Shown: positions 1-9,747, counted from the first letter of the stretch. The stretch: 64,000 bases of DNA from Flavobacteriales bacterium (GCA_030149285.1 JASBRU010000006.1:1-64000), one strand, 5' to 3'. The notes: generated by a model not told the origin, from the sequence alone. Translations and numbers: made by a program.

Positions 1-677
<677 letters not shown>

Positions 678-804
678 AAAAAGTTTGTATTATTTAGACT
701 TGGCTCAAAGAAATTTCTGGTTGTGCTTTCTTACCTTCTATTTTCCAATATGTTCAAAGAACTAATTCAATCTTAAAATCCGTTTCGTTTTTCAAACGGG
801 ACGG

Positions 805-834
805 CAAAGGTAAAACCTTTTTTTAAACTCGCAA
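805..834 (-). promoter_or_regulatory. rrn promoter P1 (proximal), TTG-19-TACCTTTG
   Basis: On the minus strand TTG (834-832) is followed after exactly 19 bases by TACCTTTG (812-805), a full match to the Bacteroidota primary sigma consensus TTG / TAnnTTTG. It reads toward the 16S gene and leaves a leader of about 120 nt containing TTCTTTGAACATATTGG, a stretch commonly seen in Bacteroidota rrn leaders. Confidence 0.85.
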
Positions 835-919
835 TAGTTTTTCAAAATTTTTTCAGTTTTTTTTCTTTCGAATTTCTACTGATTTTGAAAAGAACTTTTC
901 CCTGTTTTAAAAGGGACTG

Positions 920-949
920 CAAAGATAGTTTGTTTATTAAAACACCCAA
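920..949 (-). promoter_or_regulatory. rrn promoter P2, TTG-19-TATCTTTG
   Basis: Minus-strand TTG (949-947) and TATCTTTG (927-920) are separated by 19 bases, the same spacing as the two neighbouring promoters. It lies 115 bp upstream of P1 and points toward the 16S gene. Confidence 0.85.
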
Positions 950-1015
950 ACTTTTTTGTGTATTTTTTTTAACTTTTTATCTGTGTAAAAGAACCTCTTT
1001 TTGCTAATGCGGCTG

Positions 1016-1045
1016 CAAATGTATGCTAAGATTTTAATCTACCAA
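1016..1045 (-). promoter_or_regulatory. rrn promoter P3 (distal), TTG-19-TACATTTG
   Basis: Minus-strand TTG (1045-1043), 19 bases, then TACATTTG (1023-1016). It is the third exact consensus match in tandem upstream of the 16S gene. The 678-1110 stretch holds nothing else recognisable apart from A/T-rich runs between these promoters. Confidence 0.82.
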
Positions 1046-1110
1046 ACATTTGGTAACATTAATTTCATAATAATTTACAATACGCTGTTTTACAGCTAAT
1101 TATTTTTTAA

Positions 1111-1803
1111 CTAAGGTGTAGATATTGATACCTGCAATGTTTTACCATTATAATATTGGTTTCCGGTTAGTGCAAAATTGCACAAATAGGTTGCCATCTC
1201 TTTTGCAGATAATGGAGCTTTGTATCCCGGAAATGCCTCATTTAACATTTCGGTTTGCACAGCACCTAATGCCAAACAATTAAATGAGTAGTTTGTATTC
1301 TTATATTCTTCTGCCAACATCTCTGTTAAATTAATTAATGCTGACTTGCTAGAACTGTATGCAGATAGCCCAGGGAATTTTACTGACCCCTGAATTCCGC
1401 CCATAGAACTTATATTAATTATGTGTGCTTTGGGAGAAAAATACGGAAACACATGTCTTATAGTTTTAAAAACCGATAGTACATTTACATTATATACATT
1501 ATATATGTCTTCATCTGTTAGCTGAGTAAATGGTTTATTAACTAATAAACCTGCATTGTTTATTAAAACATCTACCCTACCCTCTAACTTATCTTGTATA
1601 AGAGGTACTAAAGTTTCATTGAAATTTGCCGTGGCTAAATCTAAAGGACATGTATATATATGTGTATTGTATTTTTTTAGCGCCTCTAGTTTTTCTTTGT
1701 TTCTGGATATGGCTATTACCTTATGCCCTTCATCTGCCATTATTTTTGCAGTTTCAAAACCTATCCCTCTACTGCATCCTGTAATAATTATGTTTTTACT
1801 CAT
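1111..1803 (-). CDS. SDR family NAD(P)-dependent oxidoreductase
   Basis: A 230-residue classical short-chain dehydrogenase/reductase, a cytosolic single Rossmann domain. The cofactor glycine motif TGCSRGIG is at residues 8-15, NNAG at 82-85, the catalytic serine at about 132 and the YSSSK catalytic Tyr/Lys pair at 149-153, so all active-site residues are present. Length is normal for the family. Substrate cannot be told from sequence; many proteins of this type reduce 3-oxoacyl or other carbonyl compounds. It stands alone between the rrn promoters and a divergently oriented secreted protein gene. No consensus promoter was found upstream. The ATG at 1803 is the only sensible start, directly before the first beta strand. 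Confidence 0.9.
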   Translation of the reverse strand: MSKNIIITGCSRGIGFETAKIMADEGHKVIAISRNKEKLEALKKYNTHIYTCPLDLATANFNETLVPLIQDKLEGRVDVLINNAGLLVNKPFTQLTDEDIYNVYNVNVLSVFKTIRHVFPYFSPKAHIINISSMGGIQGSVKFPGLSAYSSSKSALINLTEMLAEEYKNTNYSFNCLALGAVQTEMLNEAFPGYKAPLSAKEMATYLCNFALTGNQYYNGKTLQVSISTP

Positions 1804-1910
1804 ATATATATGTATACTTTTTTATAAAATGAAAAGACTTTAACGTTTCTTTATGATTTAGCGAAGTTAATAAAACCTAAATTGCGTTCGTTAAATCAAA
1901 CTATATCAAA

Positions 1911-3722
1911 ATGAAAAAACTAAACTTTTTATTTGGCGCTATGTTGGTAGTTAGCGCTTCGGCTTTTGCACAATCTAAACAACAAATTGTTAGCCAAAAG
2001 GCACAAGAAATATTAAACAAGAAAATGCATGTTGACATTAACAACATTAATAATGCTCAACAAGCAAACACATCTTTACTAAAAACTGCTGCCGCAACAG
2101 AGCAAAATGTTATTAATACAAATGCAACAGAGTCTGAAGTACATGCAGCTATTAACCCAACGGATAGTAATAACGTTATTATCTCTTCTATACAAAATGG
2201 AGCAAGTGGTTTTACTACACCTATATATTATACTACAGACTTTGGTACTACATGGCAACAGTCATCTTTTGTGGCTAAACCAGATGCTGAACCTAACCCA
2301 TTAATAGCAGGTGGTGGAGACCCTGTACTTACTTTTGATAAAAATGGTACAGCATATATGTCATGGATAAACTTATACCTGGATAGTAATACTGATACCG
2401 ATACTTTAAGCTGGGGTTTATACTGGGCATCATCTACAGATGGTGGGGCAACTTGGCAAAGTGGTACCAGACAAGATATAGCTTTTAGTACTGGTCCTAT
2501 TGCTACATTTTTAAATACAGAAGGATCAGTATATGACAAACAATGGTTTGCAGTAGATAACTCTAGCTCTGCTTTTGCCAATACTGTATACTGTACATTT
2601 TTTGAAGTTGATATTACCAATGCTGCTCAGTTTATAGGTATCAGAAAAAAAGGACCATCACAAACTGAATTTACTAACACATCTGTAAACGTATCTGGTG
2701 GAAGCTTTTCAGATATACAGTTTGCAAATGTTGGAGTTGACAATGCAGGAACTGTACATGTAAGCTTCTTTGGATCTTTAGATGGCAGTAATTTTGCAAT
2801 GTGGCATGCTTCTTCTACAGATGGTGCTGCTACATTTAGTACTCCAACAAAAATTGCCGATGTAAACATTACCGGTTTTACTTCAGGTTCTACCAGCAGT
2901 CAAGTTACCGGTATTGATAGCGATCGTTTTTACCCTAGCCCTTATATGAGTGTAGACCAAAACAATGGCAACATCTATTTAACTTGGACAGCTAGCGGTG
3001 TAAGCTCACAACTAACCAATGGTAATGACATTTACTTTACACGCTCAACCGATGGCGGGACTACTTGGGATACACCTAAAGTAATTAACGATAACTCTGA
3101 TGCAAATAGCGATGAGTTTTACTCTAGTATATATGTTGATGAAACCGGAGACTTATCTATTAGTTGGTATGATAAAACAGGAGATGCTAATAATATAAAT
3201 ACAGATTATTATATGGCCTACTCTACTGATGGTGGTGTAACTTTTAACAGAGCTAAGGTTACATCTACAGCTACAGACTTTACTACAGTAGGTAATAACA
3301 ATGGTAACTTTGGTATTGGAGAGTACACACAAATAGTATCATCTGCCGGACATTTAATACCTGTATGGTCTGATGGACGATTGAACAATGGTAACCTAGA
3401 TATATATGTATCGTTTATCCCAAAGAGTAATACGATAGGTATACATGAAACATCCACTTTAAACAGCCGTTTTAATGTTTCGGCAATTTACCCTAACCCA
3501 GTTGTAGATGAACTGAAATTCAATATCGGGCTATTACAGCCTACAAATATTACCATTCAAATAATCAATCAAAACGGACAAGTGGTAATGGATGGTATTG
3601 AAAAGAGTTTAGTAAAAGGTACACATACTATTAGTACACCTATCAGCCTAGCTTCAGGTAACTACTTCTTATCTGTAAGCAGTAAACAAGGTATTGCTGT
3701 AAAGAAATTTATAGTGCAGTAA
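1911..3722 (+). CDS. Secreted sialidase-like (BNR/Asp-box) beta-propeller protein with T9SS sorting domain
   Basis: 603 residues beginning with a signal peptide (cleaved near ...SAFAQ, residue 21). A linker of about 50 Gln/Asn-rich residues precedes a propeller with Asp-box motifs (S/T-x-D-x-G-x-T-W/F) such as TTDFGTTW at 108-115 and STDGGATW at 175-182, plus several more. The last 80 residues form a type A T9SS C-terminal domain (YPNP ... SGNYFLSV ... KKFIVQ), so the protein is expected to be exported by the PorU/PorV system encoded a few kb away and cell-surface attached or secreted. No FRIP motif of true sialidases is visible, so enzyme activity is uncertain. The downstream gene is a close paralogue. 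Confidence 0.85.
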   Translation: MKKLNFLFGAMLVVSASAFAQSKQQIVSQKAQEILNKKMHVDINNINNAQQANTSLLKTAAATEQNVINTNATESEVHAAINPTDSNNVIISSIQNGASGFTTPIYYTTDFGTTWQQSSFVAKPDAEPNPLIAGGGDPVLTFDKNGTAYMSWINLYLDSNTDTDTLSWGLYWASSTDGGATWQSGTRQDIAFSTGPIATFLNTEGSVYDKQWFAVDNSSSAFANTVYCTFFEVDITNAAQFIGIRKKGPSQTEFTNTSVNVSGGSFSDIQFANVGVDNAGTVHVSFFGSLDGSNFAMWHASSTDGAATFSTPTKIADVNITGFTSGSTSSQVTGIDSDRFYPSPYMSVDQNNGNIYLTWTASGVSSQLTNGNDIYFTRSTDGGTTWDTPKVINDNSDANSDEFYSSIYVDETGDLSISWYDKTGDANNINTDYYMAYSTDGGVTFNRAKVTSTATDFTTVGNNNGNFGIGEYTQIVSSAGHLIPVWSDGRLNNGNLDIYVSFIPKSNTIGIHETSTLNSRFNVSAIYPNPVVDELKFNIGLLQPTNITIQIINQNGQVVMDGIEKSLVKGTHTISTPISLASGNYFLSVSSKQGIAVKKFIVQ

Positions 3723-3749
3723 TTCACACACTATATTATATATGTGTTC

Positions 3750-3776
3750 AGCCCGACTATATAGTCGGGCTTTTTT
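3750..3776 (+). terminator. Rho-independent terminator
   Basis: AGCCCGACT-ATAT-AGTCGGGCT is a perfect 9-bp hairpin followed by a T run, 28 bases after the stop of the first propeller gene. Confidence 0.9.
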
Positions 3777-3839
3777 ATTGCATACATATATATGTACTTA
3801 ATGTAAAATTGCTACGTTAGTAATTGCAAATCCCATTTT

Positions 3840-5504
3840 ATGAGTAAACAGGTTTCTATACTAGGCATCTTTCTGCTGGTAATAGTAAATAGCTTTGGCC
3901 AAACAGAACAAAGTGTTATTAATTCTAGCGAGGCAGAATCTGAAGTTCATGCCACTATTAACCCTACAGATAGTAATAATATAATAGTGTGTGCCATTAA
4001 AGCTACTACAGATAGTTTTTCATTACCCATCTATTACACCAAAGATTTTGGAGCGAGCTGGCAACAATCTACTTTCAATGCATCTGTTCCACCTCAACTT
4101 AGCACTTATTTTACACAAGGGAGTGCAGACCCAGTACTCACATTTGATAATAACGGAACAGCATACCTATCTTGGATAACTACTGCCTACAAAACGGCTA
4201 CAGATCAGGACACCGTATATTGGGGCTTATACTGGGCGTCATCTACTGATGGAGGCGAAAACTGGAACTTTAGCCCGAGAGGAGACATTGCTTTTAGCCA
4301 AAACAATACTCGATATGATAAACAGTGGATGGCTACCGACCTTTCAAACTCCATTTATCAAAACAATATTTACTGTGTTTTTTGGGAGCAAGGCCCTGGA
4401 GGAAGCTTTATTGGTTTGAGAAAAAAAGAAGCCGGTCAGCCCGAATTCAGCAATACTTCAGTAAATATATCAGGTACAGGTTTCTCCTATTTTAGGTTTC
4501 CATCCGTTGGAGTAGATAAAAACGGAACTGTGCATGTTAGCTTTTTTGGGGCTCAAGCTGGTAATAACAATCACTTATGGCATACTTTTTCAACTGATGG
4601 CGGAAATACTTTTTCTGTACCCACAGCAATTACTGAATTAGAAACGGCGAGCCACCCAAACACAATGAATAATGGTAGTAAAGTATTAGGCATACAGGAT
4701 ATTCGGTTTTACCCCTGCCCCTATATGACTGCCAACCCTAATAGCGATAACCTTTATATCACATGGACCGGAATTGGTATTGCCTCCCAAGCTACTGTTG
4801 GGAATGATATTTACTTTACGAGTTCATTAGATGGTGGATTGACTTGGGATACTCCAAAAATATTAAATGATAATACTGACCCCAATAGCGATGAGTTTTA
4901 TTCTAGCATATTTGTAGATAGTACCGGAGATGTGTCCGTTAGTTGGTACGATAAGTCAGCCGACGCTACCAACATTAATACCGATTATTATGTAGCTTAC
5001 TCTTCAGACTCCGGGCAAACTTTTAGCAGAGCAAGTGCTACTTCTACCCCAACAGATTTTAACACTGTTGGCAATATGAATAATGCCTTTGGTATTGGAG
5101 AATATACACAAGTTGTTGCATCGCCGGGGTATATAATTCCGGTTTGGGCAGATGGCAGGTTAAATAATGGCAACCTTGATATATATGTGTCTTTTATTAA
5201 AAAGAGTCATAATGGCTTGACGCTTGAGCAAACCTCAACGCTTAATAGCCGTTTTAATGTTTCGGCATTATATCCAAACCCCGTAAGTAATAGAGTGAAA
5301 TTTGATATAGAACTGGCTCAAGAAACTGATATTACCATTCAGGTTTTAAACCTAAACGGACAAGTTGTAGTAGATGATATAGAAAAAAGGCTTGCAAAAG
5401 GTGAGCATACAATCAGCATCCCTATCAATATGGCAGCGGGCAATTACTTTTTATCTATTACCAGTAAGCAAGGTATAGCAATAAAAAAGTTTGTGGTAAA
5501 CTAA
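3840..5504 (+). CDS. Secreted sialidase-like (BNR/Asp-box) protein with T9SS sorting domain, paralogue of the upstream gene
   Basis: 554 residues: signal peptide (to about residue 20, ...NSFGQ), then directly the same propeller that starts with the shared motif SEVHA(A/T)INPTDSNN, and a T9SS type A tail (YPNP ... AAGNYFLSI ... KKFVVN). It lacks the roughly 50-residue N-terminal linker of its neighbour. Asp-box-like turns such as STDGGENW, STDGGNTF and SLDGGLTW are visible; no FRIP motif. The strong similarity along the whole propeller and tail points to tandem duplication. Its own terminator and the intervening terminator mean the two copies are probably transcribed separately. The substrate or ligand is unknown. 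Confidence 0.85.
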   Translation: MSKQVSILGIFLLVIVNSFGQTEQSVINSSEAESEVHATINPTDSNNIIVCAIKATTDSFSLPIYYTKDFGASWQQSTFNASVPPQLSTYFTQGSADPVLTFDNNGTAYLSWITTAYKTATDQDTVYWGLYWASSTDGGENWNFSPRGDIAFSQNNTRYDKQWMATDLSNSIYQNNIYCVFWEQGPGGSFIGLRKKEAGQPEFSNTSVNISGTGFSYFRFPSVGVDKNGTVHVSFFGAQAGNNNHLWHTFSTDGGNTFSVPTAITELETASHPNTMNNGSKVLGIQDIRFYPCPYMTANPNSDNLYITWTGIGIASQATVGNDIYFTSSLDGGLTWDTPKILNDNTDPNSDEFYSSIFVDSTGDVSVSWYDKSADATNINTDYYVAYSSDSGQTFSRASATSTPTDFNTVGNMNNAFGIGEYTQVVASPGYIIPVWADGRLNNGNLDIYVSFIKKSHNGLTLEQTSTLNSRFNVSALYPNPVSNRVKFDIELAQETDITIQVLNLNGQVVVDDIEKRLAKGEHTISIPINMAAGNYFLSITSKQGIAIKKFVVN

Positions 5505-5532
5505 AAAGCCCTGCTATTATAGCAGGGCTTTT
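5504..5532. terminator. Bidirectional terminator between convergent genes
   Basis: AAAAGCCCTGCT-ATT-ATAGCAGGGCTTTT forms a strong stem flanked by A and T runs, so it can stop transcription from both the propeller gene (+) and the VOC gene (-). Confidence 0.85.
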
Positions 5533-5549
5533 AATCAAACATTTATTGA

Positions 5550-5924
5550 TTATTGATTTGTTGAATGGAATGCTACTCTGTTTCCTTCAGAATCTATAAA
5601 CATTCCTACAAAACCATGCTCTCCAATACTCATAGATTCAGTTATTGGGGTACCACCTGCATTTTTTGCACGAACTAAAGCGTCTGCAACACTATCTACA
5701 GAAAAGTATACTACTGTACCTTCTTGCGAAGGCTTATACCATTCTTTGTTATGAACTAGAGCACCAGCCGAACCCGGCTCTTCATGATTCCATGGAAACA
5801 TAGCCATGAGCATACCATCGCCCATGTCCATATCTTGGAACTCAATATTTAATACTTCTCCATAAAACTTTTTAGCTCTCGCTAAATCTGTTGTGGCAAT
5901 TTCAAACCAATTTACTGCATTCAT
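5550..5924 (-). CDS. VOC family (glyoxalase/bleomycin-resistance fold) protein
   Basis: 124 residues, the usual size of a one-domain vicinal-oxygen-chelate protein built from two beta-alpha-beta-beta-beta units. The N-terminus NWFEIATTDLARAKKFYGEV is the family hallmark and the second half begins with VYFSVDSVADALVRAKNAGG and ends in FVGMFIDSEGNRVAFHS, a typical metal-site glycine/glutamate region. Such proteins act in the cytosol as dioxygenases, isomerases or resistance proteins; substrate cannot be predicted here. It is a single-gene unit, convergent with the propeller gene and separated from pdhC by a terminator. Confidence 0.85.
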   Translation of the reverse strand: MNAVNWFEIATTDLARAKKFYGEVLNIEFQDMDMGDGMLMAMFPWNHEEPGSAGALVHNKEWYKPSQEGTVVYFSVDSVADALVRAKNAGGTPITESMSIGEHGFVGMFIDSEGNRVAFHSTNQ

Positions 5925-5999
5925 AGTTTTTACAATTTGGGATTAATGAACGGCTAGTATACTAAATTCTTAGACGCAGAAATCTTAAAAAATTGTTAA

Positions 6000-6025
6000 A
6001 AAAAAACCCGACTTCTCAGTCGGGC
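6000..6025 (-). terminator. Terminator of the pdhA-pdhC operon
   Basis: On the minus strand AGCCCGACT-GAGA-AGTCGGG is followed by an unbroken T run, 25 bases after the pdhC stop codon. Confidence 0.88.
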
Positions 6026-6048
6026 TCCTGTAAAATGCTGCTACAATT

Positions 6049-7314
6049 TTAAGCTAAAATTGTAACCGGATTTTCCATCATCATTTTAAATGTCTGTAAG
6101 AATTGTGCACCTGTAGCACCGTCTACTACTCTATGGTCGCATGATAAAGTAACTTTCATTACGTTACCCGGCACAACTTGTCCATTTTTTACAACCGGTA
6201 CTTGGCGTATACCACCAACTGCCATAATACATGCAGCCGGATCGTATATAATTGCTGTAAACTCTTCTATACCAAACATGCCCAAGTTAGAAATTGTAAA
6301 GGTGCTTCCTTCCATTTCATCCGGGTGTAGTTTTTTAATCTTCGCTTTACCTGCTAATTCTTTTACCTCATTATTAATTGCAGTAAGTGGTTTGTTATCT
6401 GCAAAACGGATAACCGGCACCAATAAACCTTCGTCTACAGCTACAGCCACACCAATATGTACGTGATTATTGTAGCGTATTGTATCGCCATGCCAAGCAG
6501 AGTTTACTGCCGGATGCTTTTTTAATGCTGCTGCTGCTGCCTTAATTACCATATCGTTAAAAGATACTTTGGTATCCGGCATTTCGTTTATTGCCTTGCG
6601 TGCTGCAATCGCATTATCCATATCTAACTCTATAGTTAAATAGAAATGTGGTGCAGAAAACTTAGACTGAGATAATCGTTTGGCAATGGCTTTACGCATT
6701 TGCGAAACATTCTCTTCTCTATAGCTTTCTTCGCCAACTGCTACAGTGCTTACTGCACTTGCTGCTGATACGGCAGATTCTTTATAAGAATCTATATCTC
6801 TTTTTACAATTCTGCCACCATCACCTGTACCGTTTACACGGTTAATATCTATACCTTTTTCTTCTGCCAAACGCTTAGCCAATGGCGATGCCACTACTCT
6901 ACCATTGTTATTTGATACAGGAGCAGGACTTGCTGCCGGTGCTGGGGTTGATTTTGCTTCTTGCTTTGGAGCTTCAGCTTTTGTTTCTTCTTTTGGAGCA
7001 GGTGCTTCTTCTTTTTTCTCTTCAGGAGCACTTGCATCGTTTCCATCTGCTTTTATAATTGCCTCTACATCTTCGCCTTCTTCACCTAATATTGCCAAAA
7101 TAGAATCTACTGGAGCAGTTACTCCTTCTTGTATACCTATATGTAATAGTTTTCCTTCCTGAAAAGACTCAAAATCCATAGTGGCTTTGTCAGTTTCAAT
7201 CTCTGCCAATAAATCTCCTTCAGAAACACTATCACCTACTTTTTTATGCCATTTAGCTACCACACCTTCTTCCATGGTGTCACTTAAACGGGGCATTCTT
7301 ACAATTTCAGCCAT
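6049..7314 (-). CDS. pdhC: Pyruvate dehydrogenase complex E2, dihydrolipoamide acetyltransferase
   Basis: 421 residues forming the core of a 2-oxoacid dehydrogenase complex, transferring the acetyl group from lipoyl-lysine to CoA. The N-terminal lipoyl domain carries ETDKATMDF with the lipoylated Lys near residue 43. A Lys/Glu/Ala/Pro linker (about 85-135) leads to the peripheral subunit-binding domain (SPLAKRLAEEKGIDINRVNG), then the catalytic domain ending with DHRVVDG, the His-x3-Asp active site, near residue 395. Only one lipoyl domain is present. It follows pdhA by 27 bases in one operon; the E1 beta gene is not in the window, the split arrangement usual in Flavobacteriia. A branched-chain E2 is possible but less likely. 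Confidence 0.92.
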   Translation of the reverse strand: MAEIVRMPRLSDTMEEGVVAKWHKKVGDSVSEGDLLAEIETDKATMDFESFQEGKLLHIGIQEGVTAPVDSILAILGEEGEDVEAIIKADGNDASAPEEKKEEAPAPKEETKAEAPKQEAKSTPAPAASPAPVSNNNGRVVASPLAKRLAEEKGIDINRVNGTGDGGRIVKRDIDSYKESAVSAASAVSTVAVGEESYREENVSQMRKAIAKRLSQSKFSAPHFYLTIELDMDNAIAARKAINEMPDTKVSFNDMVIKAAAAALKKHPAVNSAWHGDTIRYNNHVHIGVAVAVDEGLLVPVIRFADNKPLTAINNEVKELAGKAKIKKLHPDEMEGSTFTISNLGMFGIEEFTAIIYDPAACIMAVGGIRQVPVVKNGQVVPGNVMKVTLSCDHRVVDGATGAQFLQTFKMMMENPVTILA

Positions 7315-7341
7315 TGTACTGTATTGTTTTTCTTTTCTTAA

Positions 7342-8343
7342 TTAGCTTTTTATAAACGGATAATCTTCTTGCATGTATACATCTGCATACAAATCTTCTG
7401 CATCTGGGAATGGAGAAGCTTCGGCAAAATCAACACATTCATTTACCAAGTTCTTCACTCTCTCATCTATCTCTTCAATTTCTTTTTTGGTTGCATATTT
7501 TTTGTCCATAATTACATCTAGTACTTGTGTAATTGGGTCAATTTTTTGGTACTCTGCAACCTCTTCTTTTGTACGATAATGTTGAGCATCACTCATAGAG
7601 TGTCCCTTATATCTATATGTTTTTATCTCTAATAAAGTAGGGATATTCTCTTTTCTGGCACGGTCTACTGCTTCTTGTACACCATTGTATACCTCTACAG
7701 GGTTCATACCATCTATTTGAGCACATGGCATATCATAACCCAAACCTAATTTGTAAATATCAGTATGGTTTGCAGTACGCTCTACAGATGTACCCATTGC
7801 ATAGCCATTGTTTTCTATAATAAATACAACCGGTATCTTCCATAGCATAGCTAAGTTCATGGTCTCGTGAAACGAGCCTTGACGCACAGCACCATCACCC
7901 ATATAACATAGGGTTACAGCATCGCTACCATTGTACTTATCGGCAAAGGCTAAACCTGCACCTAAAGGAATTTGTCCGCCAACAATACCATGACCTCCGT
8001 AGAAATTATACTCTACAGAAAACATGTGCATAGAGCCACCATTTCCTTTAGAAGTACCGCCTTTTTTACCAAACAGTTCTGCCATAATACGGCGTGGGTC
8101 TACACCCATACCTATTGGCTGAACGTGGTTACGGTAAGCAGTAATCATTTTATCGCCTTTTTCTAAATCCATAGCGAATAATGAACCTGCCAATACAGCT
8201 TCTTGACCATTATATAAATGTAAAAAACCTCTGATTTTTTGTTGGATATAAAGGGCACCCGCCTTGTCTTCAAACTTTCTCCATAAAAGCATGTCTTCGT
8301 ACCATTTAAGGTAGGTAGCCTTTGTAATTTTTTTCTTCGCCAT
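7342..8343 (-). CDS. pdhA: Pyruvate dehydrogenase E1 component, alpha subunit
   Basis: 333 residues, the normal length for the alpha chain of heterotetrameric E1. The thiamine diphosphate motif starts with GDGAVRQGSFHE and ends with ENNGYAMGT (GDG-x-NN, about residues 149-180). The conserved phosphorylation-loop-like segment YRYKGHSMSDAQHYRT is also present. With the beta subunit it decarboxylates pyruvate and acetylates the lipoyl group on PdhC, encoded just downstream. The gene is first in a two-gene operon with a good TAnnTTTG promoter element 27 bases upstream. The start at 8343 gives the expected MAKKKITKATYLKWYEDMLL N-terminus. Confidence 0.94.
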   Translation of the reverse strand: MAKKKITKATYLKWYEDMLLWRKFEDKAGALYIQQKIRGFLHLYNGQEAVLAGSLFAMDLEKGDKMITAYRNHVQPIGMGVDPRRIMAELFGKKGGTSKGNGGSMHMFSVEYNFYGGHGIVGGQIPLGAGLAFADKYNGSDAVTLCYMGDGAVRQGSFHETMNLAMLWKIPVVFIIENNGYAMGTSVERTANHTDIYKLGLGYDMPCAQIDGMNPVEVYNGVQEAVDRARKENIPTLLEIKTYRYKGHSMSDAQHYRTKEEVAEYQKIDPITQVLDVIMDKKYATKKEIEEIDERVKNLVNECVDFAEASPFPDAEDLYADVYMQEDYPFIKS

Positions 8344-8369
8344 TGCTCAACAATTGTTATTAAGGGAAG

Positions 8370-8377
8370 CAAATTTA
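8370..8377 (-). promoter_or_regulatory. Candidate -7 element of the pdhA promoter (TAAATTTG)
   Basis: Minus-strand TAAATTTG matches TAnnTTTG exactly and would start transcription about 20 bases before the pdhA ATG. No TTG at 19 bp is present, so only the -7 half is supported. Confidence 0.45.
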
Positions 8378-8461
8378 ATATAAATAACAGAGTTAGCCTA
8401 TTAAACTATATAAATCCATTCTTAAAGATAAAACAGCTAGTATTGATAAAGGTTTAGAAAT

Positions 8462-8488
8462 AAAAAAAGCCCCCATAAATGGAGGCTT
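8462..8488 (-). terminator. Terminator of the porU-porV operon
   Basis: Minus strand AGCCTCC-ATTTATG-GGGGGCT (one G-U pair) followed by seven T residues, 20 bases beyond the porV stop. Confidence 0.8.
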
Positions 8489-8507
8489 TAGAAGTGTTTT
8501 TGTTTGC

Positions 8508-9695
8508 TTATTCTTGTCCGCCTTGGTCGCCAAATGCTTCTAAATCGAAGTTAAGGCTAAAGCGAAGTGTATTTTCTAATGGGCTTTTTACATCAAATTT
8601 TGCTGGAATAAGGTATGCCATATCTATACCAAATACATTGTATTTTAATCCGGCACCTATTGTAAAAAACTGTCTATTTCCTTTTGTTTCGTGCTCGTAA
8701 AAGTAACCACCTCTAACTGCAAATTTATGGTCATACCAATACTCTACACCTATAGCATACGTGATTTCTCTAAGCTCTTCTGTACTACCATTTGGTGCAT
8801 CTCCAAATGATTGGAAGATACCGGTAATTACACCCACATTAGGGTCTTCTCCGGCAACAATGTTTCCATTATCATCTCTAATTGGTGGTGTAGGTACTAA
8901 TAGTTTATTTGCATCTACAGCAATTGTAAACTCATTGTACTTATCAAATATCATGGTAAAGGCACCGCCCAAACGAAGGTTGGTTGGTAAAAAGTCTTCG
9001 TCTCCAGACTCTGTATAAGCAATTTTTGCTCCAATGTTAGAGATGTTTATACCTGCAGCCCATTTTGCATCCATATCATCTAATCTAAACTTATCACTCT
9101 CGTAATAAGCAGAAATGTCTGATGAAAAAGATGTACCCGGTTGAGTTTGTAAACCCGAAACACTTTGTCCTGCAGTAAGGTTTGAGTATATATATCTTAA
9201 ACCAATACCTACAGAAAACTCATCGAATAATTTAAGTGCGTATGAACCTCCAATAGCAAATTCATTAGGGTTAAATGTTCCTAAATCTTCACCATCATTA
9301 CCTGTAAAGTTTATTTCTCCTAAAGAAAAATAGCGCATAGTTATGGCAAAACCTTGGCGGTCATCTATCTTATTATAATAGTTTACGTAAGCTAAATCTA
9401 TATCCGGCACTAAACGACTTAACCATGGTGTGTAAGAAAGAGTTACACCTTGGCTTTTATCTGGTAAAAAAGCCAATTTAGCAGGGTTCCAATGTGCAGA
9501 GTTTCCATCTGCAGTTGTAGCCACACCCGCATTACCCATACCACCCGAACGTGAGTCAGGGGCAATTAATAAAAAGGGGACAGCTGTAGTAATGGTATTA
9601 TTCTCATCTAAATCACCAAAAGCATTTTGTGCCTTAACCGTAGTGATACTACCCGCTAAAGCTAATATAGAAAGAATAAATCCTGTTTTTTTCAT
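8508..9695 (-). CDS. porV: Type IX secretion outer-membrane protein PorV (LptO)
   Basis: About 395 residues: signal peptide MKKTGFILSILALAGSITTVKAQ, then an all-beta protein of the FadL-like PorV family with the diagnostic N-terminal segment LLIAPDSRSGGMGNAGVATT. In known T9SS, PorV is an outer-membrane barrel that shuttles cargo with a C-terminal sorting domain to the PorU sortase. Its position 40 bases downstream of porU in the same operon matches the known partnership. The ORF track begins 12 bases earlier (MLFM); the ATG at 9695 is preferred because it gives a standard MKK signal sequence, but 9698 and 9707 cannot be excluded. Confidence 0.93.
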   Translation of the reverse strand: MKKTGFILSILALAGSITTVKAQNAFGDLDENNTITTAVPFLLIAPDSRSGGMGNAGVATTADGNSAHWNPAKLAFLPDKSQGVTLSYTPWLSRLVPDIDLAYVNYYNKIDDRQGFAITMRYFSLGEINFTGNDGEDLGTFNPNEFAIGGSYALKLFDEFSVGIGLRYIYSNLTAGQSVSGLQTQPGTSFSSDISAYYESDKFRLDDMDAKWAAGINISNIGAKIAYTESGDEDFLPTNLRLGGAFTMIFDKYNEFTIAVDANKLLVPTPPIRDDNGNIVAGEDPNVGVITGIFQSFGDAPNGSTEELREITYAIGVEYWYDHKFAVRGGYFYEHETKGNRQFFTIGAGLKYNVFGIDMAYLIPAKFDVKSPLENTLRFSLNFDLEAFGDQGGQE

Positions 9696-9747
9696 CATAA
9701 AAAGCATCTATAGTCGGCAAATATAACGCTAATAAATTAAATTTAGT

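Noticed and set aside
1556-1843. Plus-strand 95-residue ORF opposite the SDR
   Set aside because: It lies antisense to a clear SDR gene and has no recognisable domain; like most short track ORFs it is a shadow frame.
1911-5504. Idea that the two propeller proteins are sialidases acting on the nonulosonate made by the distant locus
   Set aside because: No FRIP motif or convincing arginine triad is visible, and the loci are 45 kb apart.
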